A stretch of 64,000 bases of DNA from Adiantum capillus-veneris. Lineage: Eukaryota; Streptophyta; Polypodiopsida; Polypodiales; Pteridaceae. Where the stretch lies: assembly GCA_014529385.2 (NCBI GenBank), contig CM043944.1, positions 65,556,248 through 65,620,247 of the forward strand, given 5' to 3'. The stretch's first letter is position 1. The number at the start of each line of letters is the position of its first letter. A model generated the notes under the pieces. The model ran no database searches. It saw only the letters and a list, made by a program, of their open reading frames with translations, and had not been told where the DNA came from. This document shows, piece by piece, positions 35,816-46,629 of the stretch. The translations under genes and the position numbers were made by a program.

Positions 35816-37262
35816 GTCTATGCTAACTATGCTAACTAGTATACAAAGTGTGCTAACCACCATGATCAATATGCTAACTAGCATAGAAAATATGCTAACA
35901 AGGAAGTGTGAATATAGTGTGTATGCTAACTAGTAGAAAATATATGCTACTTAGCATATATAAAATGCTAATAGGCAAAATTGTGTGTATGTTAATGGTA
36001 TGCTTATTATTGATGGTATGCTAATTAGCATACACTTGTATGCTAATTAGCATACAATGTATGCTAGCATAGATGGTATGCTAGCTAGAGGATAAGTTAT
36101 GCTAATAAACATAACGTCTCTGCTAAGTAGCATACCATTTTTGCTGGTTAGCATATTTTGCATGCTAACTAAAATAAACATTACAATAACTAGCATACAA
36201 ATTATGCTAGCTAGCTCAAAATGTATGCTAACTAGCATAGAGGTATTCGAACAAGAATATTGAGTACACATTATGCTAGCTAGCAAAGAAGGTATGCTTA
36301 CATGCTTACTTTGAATGCTTGTTAGCATGCACCAAATTTTAGCTAGCATACAAGGTATGCTAGTTAGCATATTGAGTATGCTAATTAGCATACAGAGTAT
36401 GCTAATTATCATACCTTGTTTTTAGTTATCATACTTGCATGCTAGCCATCATACAAAATGTTCTAATAAGCTTAAAAAGTATGCTAATTAGCATATATAG
36501 TATGTTAATTAGCATATATATTATGCTAATTAGCATACTTTTTATGCTAATTACATTGTGTTTAGCCATGTGTGCTAACTAGCTAACAAGGTATGCTAAT
36601 TAGCATATATAATATGCTAATGTATAATATGCTAATTAGCATACTTTTTATGCTAATTAGAACATTGTGTATGATGGATAGCATGCAAGTATGATAACTA
36701 TAAGAAAAGGTATGCTTATGCATGCTAATTAGCATACTTGCATGCTAGCCATCATACAGTGTTCTAATTAGCATAAAAAGTATGCTAATTAACTAATAAA
36801 TATGCTAATTAGCATACCTTGTTTGCTAGTTAGCACACTATGTGACTAATTAGCTTATTTAACATGCTGATTAGCATACTTTGTGTCTAACTGGGAAACT
36901 CTCTATGCTAGTTAGCATGCATAGTTTGTGAACTAGCATAGAAGGTATGCTTATTAGCATACACAGTATGCTAACTAGCATACAAAAATTTCCAAGTAGT
37001 ATTCACAATTTGTTAGCTAGGATAACTATATGTGCTAACTAGCATACAGAGCTTGCTTACCATCATGGCAATGTATGTTAGCTATATCTCATGGTATACT
37101 AACTAGCATAACTAGGTTTGACAACTACCATACACAATATGCTAGACACCATACCCACTAAGCTAACTAGCATACCTTGTATGCTAACTAGCATAACTAG
37201 GTTTGACAACTATCATACACAATATGCTAGACACCATACCCACTAAGCTAACTAGCATACAC
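35816..37262. repeat. Palindromic-word array, TATGCTAATTAGCATA type (right)
   Basis: TATGCTAATTAGCATA, TATGCTAACTAGCATA and TATGCTAGCTAGCATA variants are packed with short spacers. Unlike the left array it lacks the AAGGAGAAGAGATG higher-order unit. Two direct copies of a stretch of about 75 bp (AACTAGGTTTGACAACTA.CA to CACTAAGCTAACTAGCATA) end it at about 37108-37260. It separates the RING-like and linker/NIF exons of module 2, so it is probably intronic. Confidence 0.95.
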
Positions 37263-37269
37263 AGGGCTA

Positions 37270-37700
37270 ATGTAGGAATCAAGGCTGGATAATTGTTCCT
37301 TAACATTATCTTACCAGAGCTTTGTGTGATTGGAGGTCCGTGCCCTGTAACCTTGCCACACCATTCAGCTGGTATCCTCTGTTGGCAGGTGGAAGCTCTA
37401 CGTTCGATCCCCAGAGAGCATGCAGCAACAAAGCAGATTAGGTGATAGGTATGCTCACATGGCAGTTTGACCATTGCACTGATTTCGTGTACTTCTAGTG
37501 GCAGACCATAGCCAGTACACACGTTGCTTGTTGTCCCATCATGTACAAGTGTCCATAGTTATCTGCATAGGGCAATGGGGATGAAGGAGCCTTGTATCAT
37601 CGTACTTATCTGCATGAGCAGCTGCAATTGCCTATCGTCGCAGGCATGCATTTTTGCTTCCTTCACCTCCAAATTAATCTACAAACCAATCAAAAGAGAG
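37270..37700 (-). pseudogene. Module 2: RING-like zinc-binding exon(s)
   Basis: The minus strand near 37685 reads LEVKEAKMHACDDRQLQLLM (with an AG acceptor before it), then NVCTGYGLPLEVHEISAMVK and LPCEHTYHLICFVAACSLG, then a CQQRIPAEWC phrase around 37360. The C-x-H-x-x-H-x-x-C core with a following C..C..IP..W is RING-like, suggesting an E3-type or structural zinc site. Only part of the eight-ligand pattern is clear. One stop interrupts the frame near 37575. It follows the coiled-coil exon on the same strand. Confidence 0.4.
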
Positions 37701-37748
37701 GCATGGTAAGTACATAGGATAGTTGTGAACATATTCAAAACATAAGGT

Positions 37749-38015
37749 TCAATCACAAAAACCATCGGCACTTACATGAAGACAGGTTATGTCAATATCA
37801 ATAACAGTGGAGGTGTTCTCACTGTGAGGAAACCCCAAACCATCCAGTGTCTCCTTCAATGTCTTGATCTTTACCTTGAGCTCTATTTCTCTCCTTGCAT
37901 CCACACTGTCAGTGAGGCCTAAACACCGCAATTCATTCTCAGCATCATGAAGCTTATGTCTCATAGCAAGTACTATAGGGCTGGCCATATCATGGCTTGC
38001 TTTCAAAACCCTCAC
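37749..38015 (-). CDS. Module 2: coiled-coil exon, copy 2
   Basis: About 75 residues: MRHKLHDAENELRCLGL, DARREIELKVKIKTLKETL, then DGLGFPHSENTSTVIDIDIT. Charged heptads support a coiled coil. The exon ends at ITCLH before a GTAAGT donor. The same length, the L..LG phrase and the donor position occur in the coiled-coil exons of modules 1 and 3, which makes these three paralogous. Confidence 0.5.
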   Translation of the reverse strand: MRVLKASHDMASPIVLAMRHKLHDAENELRCLGLTDSVDARREIELKVKIKTLKETLDGLGFPHSENTSTVIDIDITCLHVSADGFCD

Positions 38016-38066
38016 AGCATCAAGCTCCTAGCCCACATTCTTGAGCTACTGTTTAGCAACCTACAA

Positions 38067-38620
38067 TCAATTTCTGAGATGGTCATTTGCACTCATGATG
38101 TGCTGCAAATCAGAGAGACCAAAATATGACAGGCTTGTTGTCACTTTGTGAGAGCTGTTAAGAGAGAGGGGTGTTGCCTTGGCAGCAGCAGAAACAATGT
38201 TCGGAGCTACTTGGCCAGCGCAATCGTCCTTTGTTTCCACGGAGCCCTCCTCTGTTTTTTGACTTGAAGGGTGGGTATTACACACACTCCACTTTTCAAC
38301 ATGGGCATCGTAGTATCCTTTTTCTCGAAGGTCCTGCAAATGCTGGACAACAAACTCAGCCCAATCGAACTGCATGATTGAGCCCACTTGCAATTGCCAC
38401 TGGACTGAATTGTTTTACAAAACCCTTCGCAAAAGGGGGGATTTTGGTACACCCTGTAGTGCAACTGAAGTACTTGGTCGTATATGTCGCTACGAATGCT
38501 ACTGCATTTGAAGCGATATTTGTTGCGATCCTTCGCCTCTCTGAATACATTGAACCACTCCAAATCTGTAATTTGCTCCCACTTCATCAATTTGGGGTCG
38601 TCATCGTCCATGGACAACAT
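38067..38620 (-). pseudogene. Module 2: domain A, copy 2 (frameshifted)
   Basis: Starts MLSMDDDDPKLMKWEQITDL, then EWFNVFREAKDRNKY and VLQLHYRVYQ, paralleling (D/E)WL.VF and RLL..KVYQ of the other copies. After a frame change near 38440 it continues with MQFDWAEFVVQHLQDLREKG, corresponding to AWARFG..VV in module 3. The end (38067-38200) is Ser/Ala-rich. Three frames overlap here, so the reading above is by homology to the other copies and not by a single open frame. Confidence 0.45.
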
Positions 38621-39021
38621 TAAATTCTTCTGCTTTTACACAAAACTTTTCATGCAGTGGGATGTTCAGCTTGGAAGCTTTCCATTGGCCTGCACACCAC
38701 ACAGGATTCTAAGATTAAAACCTTACAAAACTCCACTAGAATAGGGCTGTCAATTAATTTCTACACAGGCAATTGGGCGGGCTCTCCTTAGATGCAATCA
38801 TCTAAGCATGCACCTTGAATGCCTAAGGCAATGCACAAGCATTTGATCAGTGTGAGAGAATCCACAACTAGATTGCAGCCAGGGGCTATTACAAAAGAAA
38901 GCATATAAGTTGAATGCATAGTCCTCTATGTTGATTGCAGCATATGCTTAGCAAAACAATTTTCTCATGGGTGAGAGGATTCACTAGCAGATTAGTAGTC
39001 GGGGCATGCTGGAGAAATGTG

Positions 39022-39073
39022 TCATGCTTTACTTGATTTACAACTGCCAAATGTGGCCTCCTCATTGAAAAGA

Positions 39074-39125
<52 letters not shown>

Positions 39126-39423
39126 CTGAGTCCTGCTTCCCCTTCCCTCCATGCATGTACTTTGACATTGGGGATCCTTGGGAATTAGAATCATTCAATC
39201 TTTTGCAGGGCGGAGGAGAAGCAACAGAACCTTTGCCCCTTAACTTCCTTCTTGGTGGAGTACTGTCAAGATTGCTGTCGGATGTGGCTAGCTCCAGTGG
39301 TGAGCTATCCTCCACTTGGGCTAGCTGCTGGTCTCTAACTGCAGATCTGCTTGCATCTTGCAATCTCTTTCCTCGCTCTCTCTGACATGTGGCCCCTGCG
39401 CTGTGCTTCCCTACATGCTTCAT
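39022..39423 (-). CDS. Module 2: basic N-terminal exon ending in a (GA)n tract
   Basis: Starts MKHVGKHSAGATCQRERGKR and is Ser/Pro/Lys-rich (STPPRRKLRGKGSVASPPPC). It then runs into Ser-Leu repeats encoded by the 46-bp GA/CT microsatellite at about 39076-39121. Module 3 also begins with a short basic MKSPARGLPRHKTEK exon, so this is probably the first exon of module 2. The protein-like part ends near the microsatellite, and splicing there is likely but unresolved. Confidence 0.35.
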
Positions 39424-40371
39424 GACTACACCACTACCTCAACGTAACGACTGAGCTTAACTGTTAGAGATTTTTAAAATATAATGATTCTTTTTTTTGA
39501 AGTCCAAGTATTAACCTTTGTATAGTTTATGATGGTGGCCCACAGACTTGAAAAAACATGACTATCCTATCCATTTGTTATTCTTACAAGATGTCCTTGT
39601 TGGCATATGTTAACTAGCACAAAAAGCGCGACACGTTAACATGCTTTTACCCTATACCTATTTTATGGTAATTTCTCTACATTCCAAAGTAATGAAGGTT
39701 TCACTGCTCGATTGCATAATCAATTGTGGTGATTAGATGCACAATTCTTCAACAATGTAACATGTAACCAATTGTGGTGATTGCATGCATAATTCTTCAT
39801 CAATGTAGCATATATGCTCATATAATCAATTGTGGTGATTGCATGCATAATTCTTCATCAGTGTAACCTAGATGCTTGCATGAATTAGCTAATCATATTC
39901 AAGAATTTTGTCCGACTAAAATGATGGATTGTTCTTGCATGTTTATCATAAGATTAGGGCAAAATTAAGCAAGCATATGTTTTTGGTTTGATGTGCGCGA
40001 AATAACCCTATATGTTTTGGAATGTAAACACTTAAAATCATTTACCCTACTTCCATTGGATTTTTATACTTTAGTTTACAACTTCTCAAGTTAAGTTAAG
40101 TTAAGTATCTAGTAAGAGAACTCGCTATGGTGGATCACACAATCACGAAGCCGAAACCACTGATGGTAAAGGCAAAGGAAAGGCCCCAATGAATGAGGAT
40201 GTGCCACTTATCCCACAAAGTGATGTTATTGTTCATGAACAAGTAGGAAACTTTTTTTTTTCTTTAATGTATCATGAGTAATTAGGATGTAGAAAACTAC
40301 CTAGACATTAAGTTAGTCCCAATTTGAAACTGCATCAATTGAAGTTGTTAATTTTCTTTAAGTTTTATTAA
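39424..40371. other. AT-rich sequence before the right LTR
   Basis: A phrase like CAATTGTGGTGATT(G/A)(C/G)ATGCATAATTCTTCA occurs three times between 39720 and 39860. A short plus-strand frame near 40120-40250 (GSHNHEAETTDGKGKGKAP) could be a trace of element protein but is too short to assign. Confidence 0.35.
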
Positions 40372-41327
40372 TGCGGAAGGACTATTTGAGGATATACTAT
40401 TTGAAGTAGGAAAGAAATTTTTGCCTAGTAGGAAAACTCTAGAACCCTCTTCATTCAAAATCCTATACCGATATAGTCAAAACTCCCTTTGATATCTAAG
40501 GAGGAGGGGTTTAGCCGAGTGAACAATAAAGCAGTGCATATGGGTGCACATATCTTGTGGGTTTTTGCCCAGAATGAAAGATATTTCTTGCAGAATTATG
40601 TCCAGGTTGCGAGTTAGTCACTGTGGGTTTGTGCCCAAATTCCAGGACAATTTAGTTGTATGGGAAACTAAAGACACCGGGAGCAATAAACTCTCACCAA
40701 GAGGAGTGAACTCTTGGGGTTGGGATATTTTAATGAAGAAGGATCGTATGTTGTTTTTCTTCTAGAAAAGATTGTTTTGGTGCCAATTTGATAATGGTTG
40801 AAGGGCTGTCTTAACGAACTTGTGATGGAAACCATAAAAAGGAACTTTATATATGAATAATCATGCTGTAGTAATTAAAAACCAAGCAAAATAAAGAGTC
40901 AGTGTGGGGTGAAAAGTGGGGGCTGGCTCAGGTTTCCAATCAAGGATGGGTCATCTTGATTAGTTGAGAAACTCTCCGCTCCTCATTGATAGAAGAAGCG
41001 AATCTAGAGACTCATTGTGCCAAAATTTGAGAAGTCCCAGTTGTACGTGCCTTTGAAAATTATGGGAGAAAAGGAATTTGGGGTTTTCCTCTTTTGGAAG
41101 GTGAGAATTAGGAACGTTAGATTATTGTGTTAGTTCATGCTTTTCATGCGAGATAGGGCTAGGAACCCTTTTCAATGGCTCGAACTCAAGTTACATGGTG
41201 ACGAGAGTCTGTCCATTAGAAATCTTGTATATCAGACTATGCTTTTCTCAATCAATTAGGGCATAGCGACCTGTCATGTACCCTCCTTTTGGCAAATGGA
41301 TATGGTAATAGGTGGGGACCTAACACA
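40372..41327 (+). repeat. Right LTR of Element 3
   Basis: Begins TGCGGAAGGACTATTTGAGG and ends GGGGACCTAACACA. It aligns over its whole length with 29260-30213 in the same orientation. Its right flank does not repeat the left flank of the other LTR. Confidence 0.85.
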
Positions 41328-43126
41328 TCAACACTTGATTTTCTAAGGAAACAAGGGAAGCATTCCAGGTTATGGTGAATGTAATGGATCCTTGTATTGT
41401 GAAAGCATAGAGATTGGAGCAATCTTTTGCAAGATCATAGGTGTCTTATGAGCTTTGTCTTTTGCCCTTTCCATACTAGTTAATGATGAAACCCTTAGGA
41501 TATGTGGCATCACAAAGAATTTATGCTAGCTTTTATAAATAAAAAAATTTTGGAAAAACACATAGGATCTTGTCACACAATTGATGGATGCTATCTGGCT
41601 TGGTCTATACAATCAAAGATGAATCAATGTGAAGTGTGAGTGCCAAAAACTTGATTGGGACCCTCTTGAAGTCCTAATCAAGATGAATTAGATAAAAATT
41701 TAAAAATAAATAAAATTTTTAGTTTTTTTGGTACTAACATTCACAACCTTAAAAGATTTTTTCCCACTAGGATGTTTTCCCCATTATAACATGAATATAA
41801 TATAGCTATATATTAGGGGTCTAGGCATTGCCTGTATCTTTTGGTACAAGGTAAGACGGTCCTTTTTGCATGGATTTTATTGAATACCCCTATTTTTCCA
41901 CCTCATCATCCTTTGGTTTCATCTTGAGTTCAACTTGAGGGGGCATTATGCCATCAATTGGAAGGGGGACACATAATACCACTGATGATTGTGTGTATTT
42001 TTCAACCTCTAAGCCACCATTTAATTACTCTCCGAGCCACAATTCAGTAACCTTTGATCCATGGATTAGTTGCCTCCTAGCTATGGTTTGATTACCTTTG
42101 AGCCATGTAACACTTCCTCAGATCCTCTTGGACAATTACCTATGAACCCTTTGTTTTCTTTTTCCTCATCCACCTCAAGCCACCACCATGGGGTAAGGCT
42201 ACCTTGTTTTGCATGGTTTTTGTTAAATAGCCCTTTTGCATGCTCTACAGATACGAGCTAAGATTGCCTTTTTTTGCATGGTTTCGATCAAATAACTGGA
42301 TTTTCCACCTCTCATCCTTTGGTTTCATCTAGTGTTTAGTTTTAGGGGGCCATTGCACCATTGATTGGAAGGGGGAAACCTAAGGCTTGATGATCACATG
42401 TAATCTAGAATCTAAAGCCACCATTTAGTTACCACTAGGCAAAGGGTTTAGTTGCCTTTGAGCCATGGTTTAGTTACCATTGAGCTATGGACTAGTTACC
42501 TTTGAGCCATGCCGGTGATTTCAAATCATTTCTTTATTTTCCCATAAACGTCCATTTTAAAGGTTGACCACCTACAAGATGGAGGGAGGGATTGTTTGCC
42601 TAAAACTGAAGCATTTTTCTTAGATAATGCTATCCTAATTCTATTGGTTTATCAAATCTAGCTAGCCTATCATCTAAGGATATGTATAGGCTCATACCTA
42701 CTCATGAAGCACTACCCTTGTATCTTATTGAGCCATGCATGCTCATATTCTGAGCCTTTATCTAGTACTCATTTTTATTTAAAGTCATCACTATTTTTCT
42801 CTATCTAGTTCTCGTGCCTCTCAATGATCTCAAACATATGTGTAAGAGAAAAAGCTAGTATCTTTGAAAGTTTTGAATCCAATGTTTACATTAACCAATC
42901 ACCCTCCACATTGATCCCCTATTTTTGGCACGTCAGAGGCACACTTGCAGCTAGAAATTTAGCCCATCATGCGTCCACCTTTTCCTCTTGATTCTATCCA
43001 CCTTTGCCCCGTATCTCTCTCATGTTGGCCATACAAAGGCCCAAATCTAGTCCAATCACATTGTTGTCTCAGTTTTGCATGCTTGTAGACAAGTTTTGTC
43101 CCTTGTTCTCTCACATTGGGTGCATA
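41328..43126. repeat. Gene-free stretch with a diverged tandem repeat
   Basis: Blocks at about 41850-42195 and 42250-42510 share TTTGCATGG(A/T)TT, CCACCTC.TCATCCTTTGGTT, then a GGAAGGGGGA phrase and a run of TAGTTACC.TTGAGCCATGG-like words; a partial third copy is near 42190-42250. No gene is seen. Confidence 0.55.
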
Positions 43127-44442
43127 CTCTCTCGGTGTGAAGTGTTTGCGCTATTTTAAATCGCCGCTGTGAGCGGGATGGAAACACACAGAACGCCTCT
43201 ATAACGACCCGACACACACTCTTGGGAAGATACACACACACACTAGGGGGCACCACTCGGCTTACCCAACACACCTGGCCGAGACAGGACACACACCTAT
43301 GGAGTGAGAGGAGAGAGACGATCCGTTCACCCACTCCACACAGAGAGATACACACACACACACACCCAAAAAACTCAGCTCCAAAGGGGAGAATTTCTGA
43401 TGTTTAGATACAATTGAGCTTGAGCCAACACCAATGGGGCAAATAGCTCACACAATATGGGTAAAATAAGCCAGATATAATCACAAACTGGAGCAGAAAC
43501 TTCGCTCATAGGAGAAACTTACACAGAAAAATAGCAGAATAAGAGTGAGGAATTTGGCAAAATGGACAGCTCCATCGCGTCCGGAACGGCCCAAAACCCC
43601 AGTCTACAATGTCAAAGTGCTCAAATCCGACCTCGGATGAGCAGTTTACGGCCAAAACAAGCTCCAAAACCCCCAAAAACACACCTGCGACTGTTCCTCC
43701 TCTCTTCTCCACGTTTTTTCTGGTCTTCTCTCTGTTTTTTCAGTTCCCACACTTAGCGTTTTTAGTTGGGCACCCTTGGCCTTTTAGATGACCTCAAACG
43801 GACCCCGAACAGGCCAAAAACTGACCTCGCAGTGCATAGTTGTCACCTTTTTGCATCATTCGCACACCTGGCACTCAGCTTTTTTCCAATAATGCATCTC
43901 GCCACCACGTGAAGTGGCCCCAAAAAGTGGTCCTAATGATGACCTTTCTGCATAACTCTCACAAGAAAACACCCACGTTGTGTCCGTCCTCATCCGCGTG
44001 CAAATATTGACCTCGCTCGCCCTCCTGACGCCACTAGATGCCATCTGACGCACCTGCTGACCTCATGTCATCGGCCCGCGGATAGCTTCCTCGAGAAGTT
44101 TTACGCGCTACCAACTCCTCCTTATTGTAGAAAAAACACACTAGTACTGATAATAGTGAAAATCGTTGCACTATGTACACCCTGTCCTACCTGTACACAC
44201 GTGGGCCCCACATAACCACCTGGCTATGGAAACTGGGCAATCCTTTATTTGATGCACCATGCATGTATATGTACATATGCGCAATCCCTTGCTCCAAAAA
44301 ACTCCTGACACCGCTATTTGCATCTTAGCCGCTCAAAGCTAGGTGGTGCCCCCAGTTCATTCATTATGGGGCTAGCTCAGCGTGCATCGGCTCTTGGCAT
44401 TTTGAGGCCGTCGGGGTCCCGTGACACGCTTTGTGCTCGTCA
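43127..44442 (+). repeat. 5' LTR remnant of Element 2 (split by a nested insertion)
   Basis: Segments 43127-43167 and 44311-44442 together match 52602-52754 of the 3' LTR (GTGAAGTGTTTG, TATTTTAAAT.GCCGCTATTT, then GAGGCCGTCGGGGT). Nothing left of 43127 resembles the rest of the 3' LTR, so most of this LTR is missing or too diverged to see. Confidence 0.7.
43168..44310. mobile_element. Solo-LTR-like insertion (1143 bp) inside the 5' LTR of Element 2
   Basis: The inserted block starts TGTGAGCGGGATGG and ends AAACTCCTGACA (TG...CA). It is flanked by CCGC on both sides (43164-43167 and 44311-44314; CCGCT if the shared T is counted). The 3' LTR at 52.6 kb shows the empty site, where TTGCCGCTATTT is continuous. 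No ORF with a known domain is inside. It contains CA-rich runs near 43200-43360. A solo LTR fits best; a non-autonomous DNA element is less likely given the TG/CA ends. Confidence 0.8.
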
Positions 44443-44444
44443 TT

Positions 44445-44463
44445 TGGTGCCCCCATGGAGGAG
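44445..44463 (+). other. Primer-binding site of Element 2
   Basis: TGGTGCCCCCATGGAGGAG starts two bases after the LTR end. It differs from the Element 1 site only in the middle (ACT versus ATG). Confidence 0.7.
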
Positions 44464-44517
44464 GACTTCTCGGAAATCTCCAGTTTACAATGCTGAAAAG
44501 AATGCACATCGTTGACC

Positions 44518-45479
44518 ATGGAAGAATGGCTGCAAGAATTCTCCAAGTAGAGGACGGAGGAGGAGGAGATCGAGGAAACACTGACCGGCTTCATTGAAGT
44601 GCTACTACCAGGCTATAGCGTCATCAATATCCAAGACGTAAGATCCCCATCTCGTATTGCTTGTGCTAACCGCAAATTAAGAGCGTCAGGTGGGAATGCT
44701 ACGAAATGCCATTACTGTTGTCGACGAAAGCACACGATCAATGAATGCCAGCAAACGAAGGTAATGAAGAGGCTTAAATCATCTACATCGACGTCCACTG
44801 TGAGAAGTTCATCCACATCAAGGGAGGAAAAAGATCGGTAATGCCTTTCTTTCCTAGGGAATCTTTAAGTAAAGGTATAGCCTCTACTCCTAAGTGGCCA
44901 AAAGGGGCTACTCGAGCCAAAGGAAAGGAAGGGCTAGGCCAGTCCTGAAACACATGACCCCACAAGAAGAAGCACCTGGCCACATGAGTGTTTCAAGTTC
45001 GGGAAGCAGAGTCGTCTGAGGAAAAACGGAGATCATCTGAGGAAAAGCGGTGGAAGGTCGCCTATCGATTCGCACGACACATGCAAGTGCTGCCAATCCA
45101 TTTCAACAATCCCAAAGCAGAAGTGGCAAGAAGGTTCCCATGCCCTAGGGAGGAGTGGTTTGGATACTGTCCTTACTACTTTGGAGGGCGCATAGAGGGT
45201 CTTCCTCCTCTCCCCGTACAGCTTATCGTGAAGAAATTATCCACCACGCGTGAGACCCAGTGGGTTGGAGACGAGTTACAGCTGAATGGAGTGGAGTTCA
45301 TGCAACACACCGAGTACGGTAATTATTTGCAGCTGTTGCTAGCTAAAAGGCTAGGAGTAGCCAAACGCGTTGCCATCACCCCGTATGTGTTGAGCGATGA
45401 AGCGAAGGTGGAGCCTATGAAGGGTGATGACCTCCTGTGGATGTGTCATCTTGTCAATACCGGCATGGTAAGAGTGTAA
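44518..45479 (+). pseudogene. Extra ORF region between primer site and gag, with a zinc knuckle
   Basis: The frame from ATG 44518 (MEEWLQEFSK, then TAG at 44548) continues to CHYCCRRKHTINEC near 44695-44740, a CX2CX4HX4C knuckle, and a Ser/Thr-rich tail. After a gap a second frame (44988-45479) encodes KRWKVAYRFARHMQVLP, EEWFGYCPYYFGGRIEGLPP and DDLLWMCHLVNTG. I do not recognise that protein. Its position ahead of gag recalls ORF1 of Ogre/Tat elements, whose function is unknown. A second zinc knuckle occurs in gag proper, so this element carries two. Confidence 0.5.
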
Positions 45480-45816
45480 GTAAGTGATGTACCCTCTGTG
45501 CATCATGGATAATAGACCAACCGCCTTCCCATTTAGGTTTTTGCAACATATGCATGTGAATATTTATGTAGATAGAAAAATCTTCTATCAGTAGAAGATT
45601 GTGTATCTGTTTGGTGTTGTGGTGCTAGGAGAAATCCTTAGCTCCCCAAACCCTATTATTCTCCCCGTGTTGGATTACCACCACTCTTTCAATGTTTTCA
45701 TTTTTATCGTGTTTTAAATCCATCCACCCAAACCTGTAAGAAAGTTGCTACGCGCCACTGAGTCATTTGTGATTAAGAAAAAAAGTTTGTAATTTCCTGC
45801 TCATTGAGTTACTACT

Positions 45817-46560
45817 ATGGCAAGTGTCTCTTTCCCCACATTCAATGGAAAGAAGGGAGAAGACATCACCATCGATTTTCTGGATGACTTTGACATCGCT
45901 TGTGTGGTTTCCAACAAGGATGATGATGCATAACAGCTATGAACAGAATGCATGGGATGTACTACGTGATGCCTTTGTGAAGAGGTTTGATGGAGGCACA
46001 ACCTCAAAAAAGTTATGGCAGCTGCTGACAGAGTTAAAGCGGGGGAGGTCTACTAGAGTATGCCATTATGAATCCAAGTTTGTGGATTTGTGGGAGTGAT
46101 GGGCTGCCTCCCTAGAGGAAGGTGAAGGAGCGCCTAGTTTCCAGAAGAAGAACCATTTTATTGCTGACCTGTGGTTGCTGCTCAAAGATAACGTGAAGGG
46201 GAGGTTACCTACAACGTATGAGTTGGCAGTGAAGTAGCCCGCCTTAAAGACAAGAAGTTGCACATGCAAGCAAGAGTCAATGAGTCAAAGGAATTGAGCT
46301 CAATCCCACTAGCCCCAGTGATTGCAACAGCCGCTCATAGAACCCAACCACAAGAGGCATCAGAAGAGCAACAATACCTGTTGAGTTGCATCACTACTCA
46401 GCTTCAAAGTTTATTCCTGCATCTGGTACAGCAAGGGCATGCTCCTGTCAAAAATCTAGAACAAGGGGAGAGGAAAAAGGCGAAACCAAGAATACCACTG
46501 CTACAATTGTGGGGAAGACGTCCATGGCATGTATTATTGCCCACATCCGAGAAGGCAAAA
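45817..46560 (+). pseudogene. Element 2 gag
   Basis: Starts at ATG 45817 (MASVSFPTFNGKKGEDITI, then DFLDDFDIACVV), the usual opening of this gag type. After a deletion and frame change it continues AWDVLRDAFVKRFDGGTT and RVCHYESKFVDLWE, then a TGA. The zinc knuckle CYNCGEDVHGMYYC lies at about 46499-46540. The stretch 45480-45816 before it has no coding signal. Frame changes and stops at 46097 and 46234 make it inactive. Confidence 0.8.
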
Positions 46561-46629
46561 TTTCAATAGAGGAGGAAGACACAATCAAATCTCCCCACCA
46601 AGGGCAAGACCACCACCACCCAGGCAACC

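Larger units (their letters stand above)
29260..41327 (+). mobile_element. LTR pair enclosing gag remnant and module 2 (Element 3)
   Basis: Direct repeats at 29260-30213 and 40372-41327 (954 and 956 bp) have TG...CA ends. The left one is followed at once by a tRNA-iMet-type primer site, and a gypsy-type gag remnant lies at 31.2-32.0 kb. No RT, RNase H or integrase lies between them. Instead the interior holds palindromic arrays and, on the opposite strand, a multi-exon composite gene. The flanks show no matching target duplication (ATATC left, TCAAC right). So this may be a non-autonomous element that captured DNA, two LTRs of different insertions, or an insertion target later expanded. Confidence 0.6.

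Noticed and set aside
32167-36412. Long ORFs encoding MLISI-type peptide repeats on both strands (32167-32526, 33147-33494, 36047-36412)
   Set aside because: They are translations of the TATGCTAATTAGCATA array itself. The same peptide appears on both strands and changes with every spacer.
32176-37262. CRISPR-like array
   Set aside because: Palindromic repeats with spacers superficially fit, but spacing is irregular, spacers are AT-rich and related, no cas gene is present, and the setting is plant nuclear DNA.
43168-44310. Reading the 1143-bp insertion as a gene-bearing DNA transposon
   Set aside because: No terminal inverted repeat or transposase-like frame is visible. TG/CA ends with a 4-5 bp duplication suit a solo LTR better.
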